A model generated the notes under the pieces. That model searched no databases. It had not been told where the DNA came from and worked only from the letters and a program-made list of their open reading frames with translations. This document shows, piece by piece, positions 15,421-24,853 of a stretch of 64,000 nucleotides of DNA. Origin of the DNA: Prevotella vespertina (GTDB lineage: Bacteria; Bacteroidota; Bacteroidia; Bacteroidales; Bacteroidaceae); NCBI RefSeq assembly GCF_009728485.1, contig NZ_VVIQ01000005.1, forward strand, positions 1 to 64,000, read 5' to 3'. A program made the translations under genes and the position numbers. Within the stretch, counting starts at the first letter, position 1, and every line of letters starts with the position of its first letter.

Positions 15421-18400
15421 ATGAAGAAGTTACTTGTTTTTATTCCACTTATACTTCTGTTATTCCCAATGAAAATAGCCGCACAAAGCTATGATGAATT
15501 GTGGAAGCAGGTGGAAGCAGCAGGTCGGAAAGACTTGCCAAAGACTGCAATTGTATCTTTACGAAAGATAGAGAAGAAGGCTCAACGTGAGAAGGCTTAT
15601 GGGCAACTATTGGCTGCTAACTTCTTAGCCTCAAGTATTCAGACACAGATCTCGCCTGACTCTATGGATGTTGAACTCAATAAGTTGAAGGTAAAAGCAC
15701 GGGAGGCTGAACGCAAAGATGAGGTGTTGTCTGCAATATATAACTGTGTCTTAGGATGGATAGAACAGGGCAAATCTGATGGTAACAGTGCCGAATACTT
15801 TAAGAAAGCATTGTCTAATCCGTCGTTACTTGCACGTCAAAAAGCTGCTAACTATACTCCATTAGTGAAGGTAGGCAAGGATGATAACATCTTTGGAGGC
15901 GACTTGCTCCATGTCATTGGTATGCAGGCAAGGGACTTTGACAAGCTGAATCGTTACTATGTAGAGCATGGCAATCGTGAGGCGGCATGCTATACAGCTT
16001 TGCTTGCAGTTGATGAGAAGGATAATAAAAGCGAATTGCTCGACTCTTTGATGCGTGTTTATAGCGATTTACCGATATGTGGTGAGGTGGCAATAAGCAA
16101 GTATAATTGTATGAAGGAAGATGAAGAACCAGCAGAAAAACTTGTTGCTTTTATTGATAATGCACTCTCTCGTTGGCCTACATGGGCACCTATTGAACAG
16201 CTTCGTAACGAACGTAAGGAATTGACGGCACCCATGTCTACGGCTGAAATAGAGCGAAATCGGGTAACAAGTAAGGATAAGGATAATACGGTGCAAATGG
16301 AAGTTCGTAATGTGCCAAGCCTTACGATAAACATTACTCGTACATCTTTAAAAGGTAATACTCAATATAATGAAGAGGACAAGAACGATTTGAAAGCTAT
16401 CAAAGCATCATTGATACCATCCTCTAAGCAGGTTATTCAGCGTACATATAAGGATTATAAGGACTATGAAATACTGAAAGATTCCTTTAATCTACCCGCC
16501 CTTCCAGTGGGTGTTTACTTGTTAGAATTTGTTCCTTCAGATAGTCGTTTAGCAAGAGACTACTCTCTTTATTATGTTAGCGACCTATTTGTTATGACGG
16601 AGGAACAGCCTGATAAGCGCAATCGTTATGTTGTGGTTGATGCTAATGAGGGGCAACCTGTGCCTGGTGCAACCATCCGCATAGAGTACAGAAAGGATAA
16701 TTGGAGTAGTAAACCATTGACAAAGATACTCACAACAGATAGTAAAGGAGAGGCGTTTATAACCGATCCTGATTATAGTTCAGATGTCTATGTCTACACA
16801 AGCAAAGACCAGGCTTTCCCTGCAATGGACCTTAAAAGTAATTATAACTACTATAAGGCTAATAAGAATGGTGAGGTAGCAAACCTTTATACAGACCGTT
16901 CTCTTTATCGTCCTGGACAAACCGTTCATGCCTCTGCTATTGTATATCTAATGACGCAAAAAGGCTTTAAGATGAAGGCAGAGGCGGGCGTTTCATTTGA
17001 TATGATACTACGTGATACGAATGGAAAAGAGGTGAGTCGTAAGGCTGTAACTACTGATCGCTTTGGTACAGCAGCAGTCGATTTCGAGTTACCAAGTAGT
17101 GGACTTACTGGTGATTTTACGATTATCACAAATAGTAAAGGAGGTGGACAAGTTCGTTTCAATGTAGAGGAATACAAGCGTCCGACCTTTGAAGTAAGTT
17201 TTGATGACTGCAAGGAGAAGTACACAATAGGTGATACTATCCAACTGAAAGGACATGCCAAGAGCTTTGCTGGTGTTCCTGTACAGAATGCGAAAGTAAC
17301 TTATTGGGTTAAGCGACGCCCCATGCGCTGGTGGTGGGACAGCTATGAGAGTGACGAGGAGGTGAAGATTGGTCATGTGGTAACAGATGAGAAGGGTGAT
17401 TTCATAGTCTCTGTACCTTTCGTTCTATCGAAAGAAGTAGAGAAAGAAATGGTTTCTAATCGTTCTTTCCGCCCTCGTTTCTATCACTTTGAGGTTGAGG
17501 CTAAGGTGACAGATGCTGGTGGTGAGAGCCGAGAAGGCTCTGTCTCGCTTCCTCTTGGTACTAATCCGACCACGTTGGCATGTGATATTCCTGATAAGAA
17601 CTTGCGTGATAGCTTGAAAACAATCAAGTTCGATTACCTCAATATGGCTGGTCAACCCATTGACGGGATGGTGAAGTATGTGATAGTTCCACAACAGAAG
17701 GATGAGAAACTATATGTTTATAACAATTATGCAACGGCTAAAGCCAATGAGGATGTTACTTTGAAGCCAATGTCTTCAGGTGCTTATCGCTTGCATGCAA
17801 TCTGTGGAACTGATACTGTTAATACAGACTTTGTTCTCTTCTCAATGGATGATAAGCAACCAGTAATTACTACACATGATTGGTTCTACTTGAGTGATAA
17901 TTTCTTCCCACGTGATGGTTCGCCTATCTATCTACAGGTTGGATCGAGTGATAAAAACCAACATGTGGTTTATTCTATCTATGCTGGTAATAAGGTAATA
18001 GAGACGGGGTCATTTGATCAAAGTAATAGTATTAAGACAAGAAAGCTCTTTTATAAAGAAGAATATGGCGATGGCATTACCTTGAATTATGCGTGGGTGA
18101 AAGATGGTGTATTATATTCTCACATGCAGAGTATCGCTCGCCCATTACCTGATAAACGATTAATTACGGAGTGGTCTACCTTCCGTGACAAGCTAACACC
18201 GGGTCAGAAAGAGGAATGGATAGTAAGTATTAAACGTCCAGATGGCAAGGCGGCAGATGCTCAACTGATGGCTACTCTCTATGACAAGAGCCTCGATGCA
18301 ATCATTGCACATTCTTGGATGTTAAGTCCTTACTTCTCTCTTAGTCAGCAAAGTGTGCTTTGGGAAGGTGCTGATGTTAATCCTTTGACTTTGTCTGCCT

Positions 18401-20994
18401 ATGCTGATATCGATAAGAGAGAGGTGCCTGAGCTATCCTTATCAGAGTTTGATTATCGCTACTTAGGCTCTTGGGACTCCCCTTTTAGCTTCCGTTATGG
18501 AAAGATGAAATCACGTAATTATACTCTAATGTCACGTGCGGTAGAGTTGAAGGCAATGCCTATGTCTGATTCAGCAGAGAATCGTGTGTTTAGTGTGGCA
18601 GAGCAGATGCCATCGATGAGAACCGATAGGGCTGCTGTGAAATACACAGCTCCTGTCATTAAGTATGATGAAGAGATAAAGACAGAAGAGGAGAAGGAAG
18701 ACAAGAAGGTGACACCTTCTATGCGTGAAAATCTTAATGAAACGGCTTTCTTCTATCCACAGTTACAGACGGATGGAAAGGGTAATGTAAGTATTAAGTT
18801 CACGCTTCCAGAAGGTTTGACAACGTGGCGTTTCATTGGTATCTCGCATGATGAAGAAATGAATCATGGCTATTTGACAGATGAAGTAATTGCAAAGAAG
18901 AGTTTAATGATTCAACCGAATATGCCTCGCTTTGTGCGTATCGGTGATGAAGCAATGGTTTCTGCACGATTATTTAATCAGTCGGATAAGGAGGTCAATG
19001 CCAATGCAAAGATTGAAATCATTGATCCTGCAACTGAAAAGGTATTGTTTACAGATTGTAAAGAGGTCGTTTTGAAGGCGCAAAGTAATGGTTTAGCAAC
19101 TTATAACTTATCTTCTTTATTATCAGAGAAAGCTAATCAGTTATCGGCTGATCAGTCTTTGTTGATTGCTCGCTTCTCGGTAGAAGGCGATGGATTCTCT
19201 GATGGTGAGCAACATTATCTACCTGTTCTTCAAAATAAGGAGTATGTTACTAACACCTTACCATTTACTCAGAATGGGGCAGGGGAGAAGGTCGTTGATA
19301 TTAATAAGTTATTCCCAAAGAATAGTACAGCACAACGATTGACTATTGAATATACGAATAATCCTAATTGGTTGATGGTTCAGGCACTGCCTTATGTGGC
19401 TGAGGCAAACGAGAAGAACGCCATCAGTCTTGTTTCAGCTTACTATGCTAATCGTCTGGCAAAGAAGATTATCTCTACTTCACCAAAGATAGAACAGACG
19501 ATTAACCAGTGGCGTTTAGAAACTGGAAAAGAAACCTCTATGATGTCAGCATTAGAGAAGAACCAAGACTTGAAGACGTTGGCATTGGAAGAAACTCCAT
19601 GGTTGAGAGATGCTAATAATGAACGTGAACAGAAGCAAATGTTAGTTCGGCTCTTTGATGGAAACCAATTGCAAAATCGTTTGTCAACGACATTAACCAG
19701 TCTGAAGAAGCTACAGAATCCTGATGGATCATTCTCTTGGTATCCAGGAATGAAGGGTAGTTTGTATATGACAGTATCGGTTGTTAAGAGTCTTGTTCGC
19801 TTACAAACACTGACCGATAAGGTGGAGACTTCAACAATCGTTGATGCAGCTTTCCGTTATTTGGATAAGCGAGTTGGAGAGGAAGTCGCCAATATGAAGA
19901 AGACAGAAAAGAAGTATAAGACGTTGCTCTTCCCTATGGATGACCTCTGTGATTATTTATATTCAAATGCTTTGGCAGGGCGTAAGACAACGCCAGATAT
20001 TAACTATCTCTTGGATAGACTATCTAAGAAACCTACCGACTTAACTATCTATGGTAAGGCTCGCACGGCTGTTATTCTCCAACAATATAATAAGGTGGAG
20101 AAAGCAAAAGAGTACTTGCAGAGTATTAAGGAATATATGGTTTGTACAGAAGAGAAGGGTTGTTACTTCGATACGAAACGTGCGCAATATAGTTGGTTCG
20201 ACTATAAGATATCAACAGAAGTAGCAGCGATTGAAGCTGTGAAGCGCATTACGCCAAATGACGAACAGACGTTAATGAATATGCAACGCTGGCTTTTACA
20301 AGAGAAGCGAACGCAGAGTTGGGATACTCCTTTGAATGCCGTAGATGCTATATGGGCGTTTATGAATGAGGGTAAATGGGTGATGGAGAATGGTGAGAAT
20401 GCTAAACTTACGTTGAATGATCACCCTCTAAACACATTACAGCCTACAGCAGGAATTGGATATATTAAGGTGACAGAGCCGATGGGAACGCTGTCTGCTT
20501 CTGACAAACAAGAATTGAAGATTCAAAAGACAAGTATGGGTACTAGTTGGGGAGCTGTTTATGCGCAATTCTTCCAGCCTGCTACTGAGGTTACTGATGC
20601 GGCATCTGGTTTGAAAATCAAACGAGAAGTATTGGTTGATAGCACTCTGACAAAGAATTTCAATAATCTGAAAGTGGGTGACAAGATTCGTATTCGTTTG
20701 ACAATCACCGCCGATCGTGATTATGATTTTGTGCAGGTTGTCGACAAGCGTGCAGCTTGTTTAGAGCCAGTTAATCAGTTGAGTGGATATCACTGGGGCT
20801 ATTACATCGCGCCAAAAGACTACACAACTTCCTATTATTTCGACGTGATGGCAAAGGGTAAACACGTGATTGAAACTGAATATTGCATTGATCGTGCTGG
20901 CGTTTATCGTACGGGAATCTGTACAGCTCAATGTGCTTATGCACCAGAGTATAGCGGTCGTACAGGGGCAATAATTATGAAAGTGGATGAGTAG
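15421..20994 (+). CDS. alpha-2-macroglobulin-like giant protein
   Basis: 1857 residues with a Sec signal peptide (MKKLLVFIPLILLLFPMKIAAQ). An MG2-type domain is visible at about 490-590 (LYTDRSLYRPGQTVHASAIVYL), the core A2M domain at about 1110-1190 (FFYPQLQTDGKGNVSIKFTLPEGLTTWRF, with RFVRIGDEAMVSARLFN after it), and an alpha-helical TED-like region at about 1350-1650 (PNWLMVQALPYVAE, then LKKLQNPDGSFSWYPGMKGS). The thioester motif CGEQ is absent, so covalent trapping is not expected; the non-thioester type is common in Bacteroidota. The protein is periplasmic or surface exposed, with presumed protease-trapping or envelope-protection role. Confidence 0.93.
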   Translation: MKKLLVFIPLILLLFPMKIAAQSYDELWKQVEAAGRKDLPKTAIVSLRKIEKKAQREKAYGQLLAANFLASSIQTQISPDSMDVELNKLKVKAREAERKDEVLSAIYNCVLGWIEQGKSDGNSAEYFKKALSNPSLLARQKAANYTPLVKVGKDDNIFGGDLLHVIGMQARDFDKLNRYYVEHGNREAACYTALLAVDEKDNKSELLDSLMRVYSDLPICGEVAISKYNCMKEDEEPAEKLVAFIDNALSRWPTWAPIEQLRNERKELTAPMSTAEIERNRVTSKDKDNTVQMEVRNVPSLTINITRTSLKGNTQYNEEDKNDLKAIKASLIPSSKQVIQRTYKDYKDYEILKDSFNLPALPVGVYLLEFVPSDSRLARDYSLYYVSDLFVMTEEQPDKRNRYVVVDANEGQPVPGATIRIEYRKDNWSSKPLTKILTTDSKGEAFITDPDYSSDVYVYTSKDQAFPAMDLKSNYNYYKANKNGEVANLYTDRSLYRPGQTVHASAIVYLMTQKGFKMKAEAGVSFDMILRDTNGKEVSRKAVTTDRFGTAAVDFELPSSGLTGDFTIITNSKGGGQVRFNVEEYKRPTFEVSFDDCKEKYTIGDTIQLKGHAKSFAGVPVQNAKVTYWVKRRPMRWWWDSYESDEEVKIGHVVTDEKGDFIVSVPFVLSKEVEKEMVSNRSFRPRFYHFEVEAKVTDAGGESREGSVSLPLGTNPTTLACDIPDKNLRDSLKTIKFDYLNMAGQPIDGMVKYVIVPQQKDEKLYVYNNYATAKANEDVTLKPMSSGAYRLHAICGTDTVNTDFVLFSMDDKQPVITTHDWFYLSDNFFPRDGSPIYLQVGSSDKNQHVVYSIYAGNKVIETGSFDQSNSIKTRKLFYKEEYGDGITLNYAWVKDGVLYSHMQSIARPLPDKRLITEWSTFRDKLTPGQKEEWIVSIKRPDGKAADAQLMATLYDKSLDAIIAHSWMLSPYFSLSQQSVLWEGADVNPLTLSAYADIDKREVPELSLSEFDYRYLGSWDSPFSFRYGKMKSRNYTLMSRAVELKAMPMSDSAENRVFSVAEQMPSMRTDRAAVKYTAPVIKYDEEIKTEEEKEDKKVTPSMRENLNETAFFYPQLQTDGKGNVSIKFTLPEGLTTWRFIGISHDEEMNHGYLTDEVIAKKSLMIQPNMPRFVRIGDEAMVSARLFNQSDKEVNANAKIEIIDPATEKVLFTDCKEVVLKAQSNGLATYNLSSLLSEKANQLSADQSLLIARFSVEGDGFSDGEQHYLPVLQNKEYVTNTLPFTQNGAGEKVVDINKLFPKNSTAQRLTIEYTNNPNWLMVQALPYVAEANEKNAISLVSAYYANRLAKKIISTSPKIEQTINQWRLETGKETSMMSALEKNQDLKTLALEETPWLRDANNEREQKQMLVRLFDGNQLQNRLSTTLTSLKKLQNPDGSFSWYPGMKGSLYMTVSVVKSLVRLQTLTDKVETSTIVDAAFRYLDKRVGEEVANMKKTEKKYKTLLFPMDDLCDYLYSNALAGRKTTPDINYLLDRLSKKPTDLTIYGKARTAVILQQYNKVEKAKEYLQSIKEYMVCTEEKGCYFDTKRAQYSWFDYKISTEVAAIEAVKRITPNDEQTLMNMQRWLLQEKRTQSWDTPLNAVDAIWAFMNEGKWVMENGENAKLTLNDHPLNTLQPTAGIGYIKVTEPMGTLSASDKQELKIQKTSMGTSWGAVYAQFFQPATEVTDAASGLKIKREVLVDSTLTKNFNNLKVGDKIRIRLTITADRDYDFVQVVDKRAACLEPVNQLSGYHWGYYIAPKDYTTSYYFDVMAKGKHVIETEYCIDRAGVYRTGICTAQCAYAPEYSGRTGAIIMKVDE

Positions 20995-21019
20995 ATAAGT
21001 TGGAAAACTCTTTAGAAAG

Positions 21020-22021
21020 ATGCTTCAAATAGAAATAGATAACGGCAGTGGGTTTTGCTTCGGTGTGACCACTGCAATTAAAAAAGCCGAAGAAGAATTG
21101 GCAAAGGGCACAAAGCTCTATTGCTTAGGAGATATAGTGCATAATAGTATGGAGGTAGAACGCCTTACAAAGAAGGGACTGATCACCATTAATCATGAGC
21201 AGATGCGTGACCTACATAATGTGAAGGTCTTACTTCGAGCACATGGAGAACCACCAGAGACATACGAGCTTGCTAAGCGCAATAACATAGAGATTATTGA
21301 TGCGACATGCCCTGTTGTACTTGCGCTTCAACGCCGTATTAAATCGCAATATGAGAAAGGTCAATATCCAGCAGAAATCTCTTTGGAAAATAAAGGAGAA
21401 CGAGTTGTTACGCTTTCTACAAGTAGGAGAATTGATACTGAGTATGACGAAGCTTATCATCCATCTTCTATATCAGCTTCTCTCTCCACTCAGAGAGAGG
21501 TGGGGAGTGAGGCTTCCATCGTTATCTTTGGTAAGAACGGGCATGCCGAAGTACTTGGTCTGGTAGGGCAAACACATAGTCACGCTATTGTAATTGAAAA
21601 GTTTGAGGATGTGAAAAGCTTAGATTTTAATCATGACATCTATCTTTATTCGCAAACAACAAAGAGTTTGGACGAGTTTCATAAGATAATTGATTATATA
21701 CAGAGTCATATCTCACCAACAGCAAAGTTTCAGAGCTTTGATACTATTTGCCGACAAGTGGCTAACCGCATGCCAAATATATCGTCATTTGCAGCTCGCC
21801 ACGATTTGATTCTCTTTGTTGCAGGTCGTAAGAGTTCAAATGGTAAGGTTCTCTTCCACGAGTGCTTAAGTGTGAATCCAAATTCCCATCAGGTGGAGAG
21901 TGCTGACGAAATAGATATGAAGTGGTTTGAAGGTGTACAAACTGTAGGTATTTGTGGAGCGACCAGTACACCGAAATGGTTGATGGAAGAGTGCCGTGAT
22001 GAGATTCTTCGGCATACTTGA
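21020..22021 (+). CDS. ispH: 4-hydroxy-3-methylbut-2-enyl diphosphate reductase with an internal insertion
   Basis: 333 residues; last step of the MEP isoprenoid pathway, making IPP and DMAPP with a [4Fe-4S] cluster. Cluster cysteines are in GFCFGV (13), DATCPVV (97) and VGICGATSTP. Other family motifs are LLRAHGEPPETY, GHAEVLGLVGQT and SSNGKVLF. Residues about 112-165, between RRIKSQY and IVIFGKNGHAEV, are not part of the usual protein, where about ten residues join these blocks; the tail of this insert is encoded by a hairpin repeat (21470-21517). It follows the alpha-2-macroglobulin gene by 25 nt, likely in the same transcript. The reading frame is intact, so the enzyme is probably active. 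Confidence 0.95.
   Translation: MLQIEIDNGSGFCFGVTTAIKKAEEELAKGTKLYCLGDIVHNSMEVERLTKKGLITINHEQMRDLHNVKVLLRAHGEPPETYELAKRNNIEIIDATCPVVLALQRRIKSQYEKGQYPAEISLENKGERVVTLSTSRRIDTEYDEAYHPSSISASLSTQREVGSEASIVIFGKNGHAEVLGLVGQTHSHAIVIEKFEDVKSLDFNHDIYLYSQTTKSLDEFHKIIDYIQSHISPTAKFQSFDTICRQVANRMPNISSFAARHDLILFVAGRKSSNGKVLFHECLSVNPNSHQVESADEIDMKWFEGVQTVGICGATSTPKWLMEECRDEILRHT
21470..21517 (-). repeat. hairpin repeat inside ispH
   Basis: Read on the minus strand: GGAAGCCTCACTCCCCAC, then a stem CTCTCTC/GAGAGAG with 6-nt loop, then AAGC. This matches the plan of the element between groES and groEL (53771-53817). It is in frame and encodes part of the extra segment of IspH. Confidence 0.55.
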
Positions 22022-22097
22022 TGATCTTATTTAAGATGGTCGTTGAATATTTTTAGAGTTAAGAAGAATATTAAATAACAATTTTATAAATAGAATT

Positions 22098-23306
22098 ATG
22101 AAAGAACAAAAGAACTTCTTTGTAGCCATGTCATTCTTAGGCTTAATGTTTTTCACATGTGGCTTCGCACTAGGAATCAATTCTTTGTTGGTTCCAGTAT
22201 TGAAAGTCTCACTGAGTGTATCCTCTATGGAGGCATATATGCTTATTGGTGCAACCTTCCTACCTTTCCTTATCTTTGGTTATCCTGCAGGAATATTGAT
22301 TAGTAAGATTGGATATAAGCGTACTATGGCAACAGCCTTTGGAATGTTTGCAGTTGCTTTTTGTGTATTTGTCTTGTCGGTGGATGTGAAGAACTTCCTC
22401 TTATTTCTTGCGGCTTCTTTTTTCTGTGGAACGGCAAATACATTCTTACAAGCAGCCATTAATCCTTATGTTACAATCTTAGGACCTACAGAGAGTGCAG
22501 CAAAGCGTATTTCGATCACGGGAATGATTAATAAGTTGGCATGGCCTGTTTCCCCTTTATTTATATCTTTCTTTGTAGGAGATGCTGGTCATATTGGGAT
22601 TGAAGAGTTGCAGAAACCATTTCTTATGATTATCTGTATCTTCGTTGTCCTGGCTGTTGTTGCCCTTTTGTCTCCTTTACCTGAAGTGAAAGCAGCAGGT
22701 GAGGAGTGTGAAGATGATAATGAAATAGACCAGGAAGTTTCAGCTTATGCGAACAGTAAACACTCCATATTCCAGTTCCCACATCTTGTATTAGGAGCCA
22801 TTGCAATATTTTTTTATGTAGGTGTTGAGACAATCGTTTTAGGTACGCTTATAGACTATGCAGCAGAATTAGGTCTTTCACATCCTGAAAATTATTCGTG
22901 GATAAGTCCTATCTGTATTAGTGTTGGATACATAGCTGGTATTATACTAATTCCGAAGTTTCTTTCTCAAACACGTGCTCTACAGATATTCTCCTTTATT
23001 GCATTGCTAGGAACTTTCCTTGTTGTGATTTTACCAGGTGTATATAGTATATATTCTATTGGTATTGTGGCTTTAGGTTGTTCATTGATGTGGCCTGCTT
23101 TTTGGCCTTTAGCATTGATGGATTTAGGTAAGTTTACTAAGGAAGGTTCATCTCTCTTAACGATGGGGCTTATCGGAGGAGCTGTTATAACAGTATTGTT
23201 TGGGCTACTAAAAGATGTCTCAGATGTTCGTTACGCTTACGGACTATGTTTTATCTGTTTCGGCTATATTTTGTTTTATGCCTTTAAAGGCTATAAATTG
23301 CGCTAA
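22098..23306 (+). CDS. MFS sugar permease of the FucP/GluP type
   Basis: 402 residues, about 12 hydrophobic segments across the whole length and no signal peptide. Features of the fucose:H+ symporter family are an N-terminal FTCGFALGINSLLVPVLK, the LQAAINPYVTILGP segment in helix 4 and a central charged loop (about 195-220) dividing two six-helix halves. It probably imports a monosaccharide by proton symport; which one is not readable. It sits 76 nt downstream of ispH, without a recognisable promoter. Confidence 0.85.
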   Translation: MKEQKNFFVAMSFLGLMFFTCGFALGINSLLVPVLKVSLSVSSMEAYMLIGATFLPFLIFGYPAGILISKIGYKRTMATAFGMFAVAFCVFVLSVDVKNFLLFLAASFFCGTANTFLQAAINPYVTILGPTESAAKRISITGMINKLAWPVSPLFISFFVGDAGHIGIEELQKPFLMIICIFVVLAVVALLSPLPEVKAAGEECEDDNEIDQEVSAYANSKHSIFQFPHLVLGAIAIFFYVGVETIVLGTLIDYAAELGLSHPENYSWISPICISVGYIAGIILIPKFLSQTRALQIFSFIALLGTFLVVILPGVYSIYSIGIVALGCSLMWPAFWPLALMDLGKFTKEGSSLLTMGLIGGAVITVLFGLLKDVSDVRYAYGLCFICFGYILFYAFKGYKLR

Positions 23307-23436
23307 CATGTCTTTTAAAGTTCAAGTAATAAAAGTGATTTGATTTCCTCTAAATATACCCCTCTTGAGCTAGTGATCCTTACTTAACGTGAGTCCAACG
23401 AACTCTGAACAATGCAAGCTGTGTGTCAATGCTCTT

Positions 23437-23720
23437 TTATACATTGATGCACGGCTTCTTTGGAAACAGGCAATAGGCAGCAATTGCCCCTAATAAATTG
23501 ACGGTGAAATTGTCAAAGCGTCTACGTCTGGAGTGCTCTACTTGTGCAATGTTTTTAAGTTCATCATTCACGGTTTCTATAATAGCTCTTTTTTGAGTAA
23601 AAGCCTGTCAGAAACACTCATTAAAGCTCCTTCTATGTTATTTTGCAACTTAGTAATAAGCTGTATTCCGTCAACGAAATGCCTTTGGAAGAAGTTCTTT
23701 TCGATGTAGCCTTTAAATCC
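23437..23720 (-). pseudogene. IS982-type transposase remnant
   Basis: On the minus strand the translation gives GFKGYIEKNFFQRHFVDGIQ and then, after a -1 shift in a run of six A (near 23595), KRAIIETVNDELKNIAQVEH and the ending AAYCLFPKKPCINV*. This is the C-terminal third of an IS982-family DDE transposase. The N-terminal two thirds are missing, and an in-frame TAA precedes the first block, so it is dead. The rest of the gap 23307-23880 shows no other gene. Confidence 0.75.
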
Positions 23721-23880
23721 AAGTTAGATAAATCAAGCCCCTTTGTCGTGTGTTTACTTTTCTCTATTATAACTCTGTGGAACCCCTTGAATGGATGAAA
23801 TCAGTTTTTAATATCTGTAAAAAGCTAGACATAGGTTTCTTGCATTGGTCTTTGAATTTCATTATTTTACCTATTGTTCA

Positions 23881-23969
23881 TTAATACTAACCTTTAAGCC
23901 TGTTAACACTAACCTCTGAGCCTATTAATGCTAACCTTTTTGAACTTTAATCATTAACATTTGAACTTA
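23881..23969. repeat. array F of 22-bp degenerate repeats
   Basis: Units starting TTAA at 23881, 23903, 23925 and 23947 (22, 22, 22 bp). Consensus TTAAtrCTAACCTtTnnGnCt. The region 23970-24250 has no recognisable gene. Confidence 0.6.
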
Positions 23970-24251
23970 CGACTTTCTTCCATTGTAGCTGTTTCATGCA
24001 TTAGGTAGAGGCTAAGAGGCAGCGGTTGGAGGTAGAGGATGGTGCTTCTTTTTCTTTTCTGTGCTGCAAAGGTAAGTAGAATTTTAAAGAAAACATTAGT
24101 TTTTCGAGGTACTGGGATAACAAGTATTGCAAATGGCTCTGTAAAAACTTGTGTTACAGAGAGATAAACAAATGAAGAATGAGGAACGATAAGACAGAAT
24201 GATTTGTTTTTTTGACCTTTGCCTAATGGGATAAAGTTCAATTAATCACAT

Positions 24252-24434
24252 CAATCACAAAATCACAATCACAAAATCACAAAAAGGATTTTCAATGTGT
24301 AAAAGGGATTTCTAATTATAATATAATACCTTATTAATAAATAATAATATATAATGATATATTATCTACATAAAGAAAAAGCATGATACTACCATAATTG
24401 ATTTTGTGATTTTGTGATTGTGATTTTGTGATTG
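24252..24434. repeat. 33-bp perfect inverted repeat around 117 bp AT-rich DNA
   Basis: Arms 24252-24284 and 24402-24434 are exact reverse complements. Each arm is itself built from AATCACAA/AATCAC direct repeats. The 117-bp centre is very AT-rich and has no ORF of note. It could be a MITE-like element, an invertible segment or a large transcribed hairpin. Confidence 0.7.
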
Positions 24435-24453
24435 TGATTTCCCTATTGAATAT

Positions 24454-24503
24454 GAAATAAGGTGTATCAATATTGCTATTTGCTTTTTGATACACCTTAT
24501 TTC
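24454..24503 (-). terminator. terminator-like hairpin after the YtxH operon
   Basis: Perfect 17-bp stem (GAAATAAGGTGTATCAA and its complement) with 16-nt loop, 34 nt past the last gene of the minus-strand operon. There is no long U-tract. Confidence 0.55.
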
Positions 24504-24537
24504 TTTGTTTGCTAAAGTCAGTCTTGAAAAACTGCTA

Positions 24538-24849
24538 TTACTTGTTTCTTTTGTGGAATAAGCCAAATTTCTTTTTATCAGAGGAGCGGGAAGTCTTCAT
24601 ACCACCAAACTTCCGATAGAGCTTCCAGCCCAAGATAAGTCCATCTAATACGCCGGCTCCAGTATTGATAAGCCCAGAGAAGCGTTGTGTTGGTGTATTA
24701 TTATTCTTGGGTTTGTGCATGAGCTGATTCCATAAGTCAGCTATTTTGTTGCTGTCTTTGGTTAAGTCGGCAAGCAACTGAGCTTTCCGAAGTCGAATGT
24801 CATTCAACGACTTATATTCAGAATCAGTGATAGTTTTCTGGTCAGTCAT
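24538..24849 (-). CDS. hypothetical protein, third gene of the YtxH operon
   Basis: 103 residues, not recognised. The N-terminal half is helical and charged (SEYKSLNDIRLRKAQLLADL), then a short hydrophobic patch (about 62-76, GAGVLDGLILGWKLY) and a Lys-rich tail. It follows the holin-like gene by 4 nt and so is part of the YtxH operon. In Bacteroidota a small protein of this kind regularly ends the YtxH/holin-like cluster, as far as I recall. Function unknown. Confidence 0.7.
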   Translation of the reverse strand: MTDQKTITDSEYKSLNDIRLRKAQLLADLTKDSNKIADLWNQLMHKPKNNNTPTQRFSGLINTGAGVLDGLILGWKLYRKFGGMKTSRSSDKKKFGLFHKRNK

Positions 24850-24853
24850 AAGC

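Noticed and set aside
15421-20994. Thioester-containing alpha-2-macroglobulin
   Set aside because: No CGEQ motif in the TED-like region; it is of the non-thioester type.
23954-24241. 95-codon minus-strand ORF in the MFS-YtxH gap
   Set aside because: Low-complexity translation covering the array F end and AT-rich DNA; no promoter, no family pattern.
24366-24566. 66-codon minus-strand ORF
   Set aside because: Runs through the terminator hairpin and one arm of the 33-bp inverted repeat; encodes SQNHNHK repeats from simple sequence.
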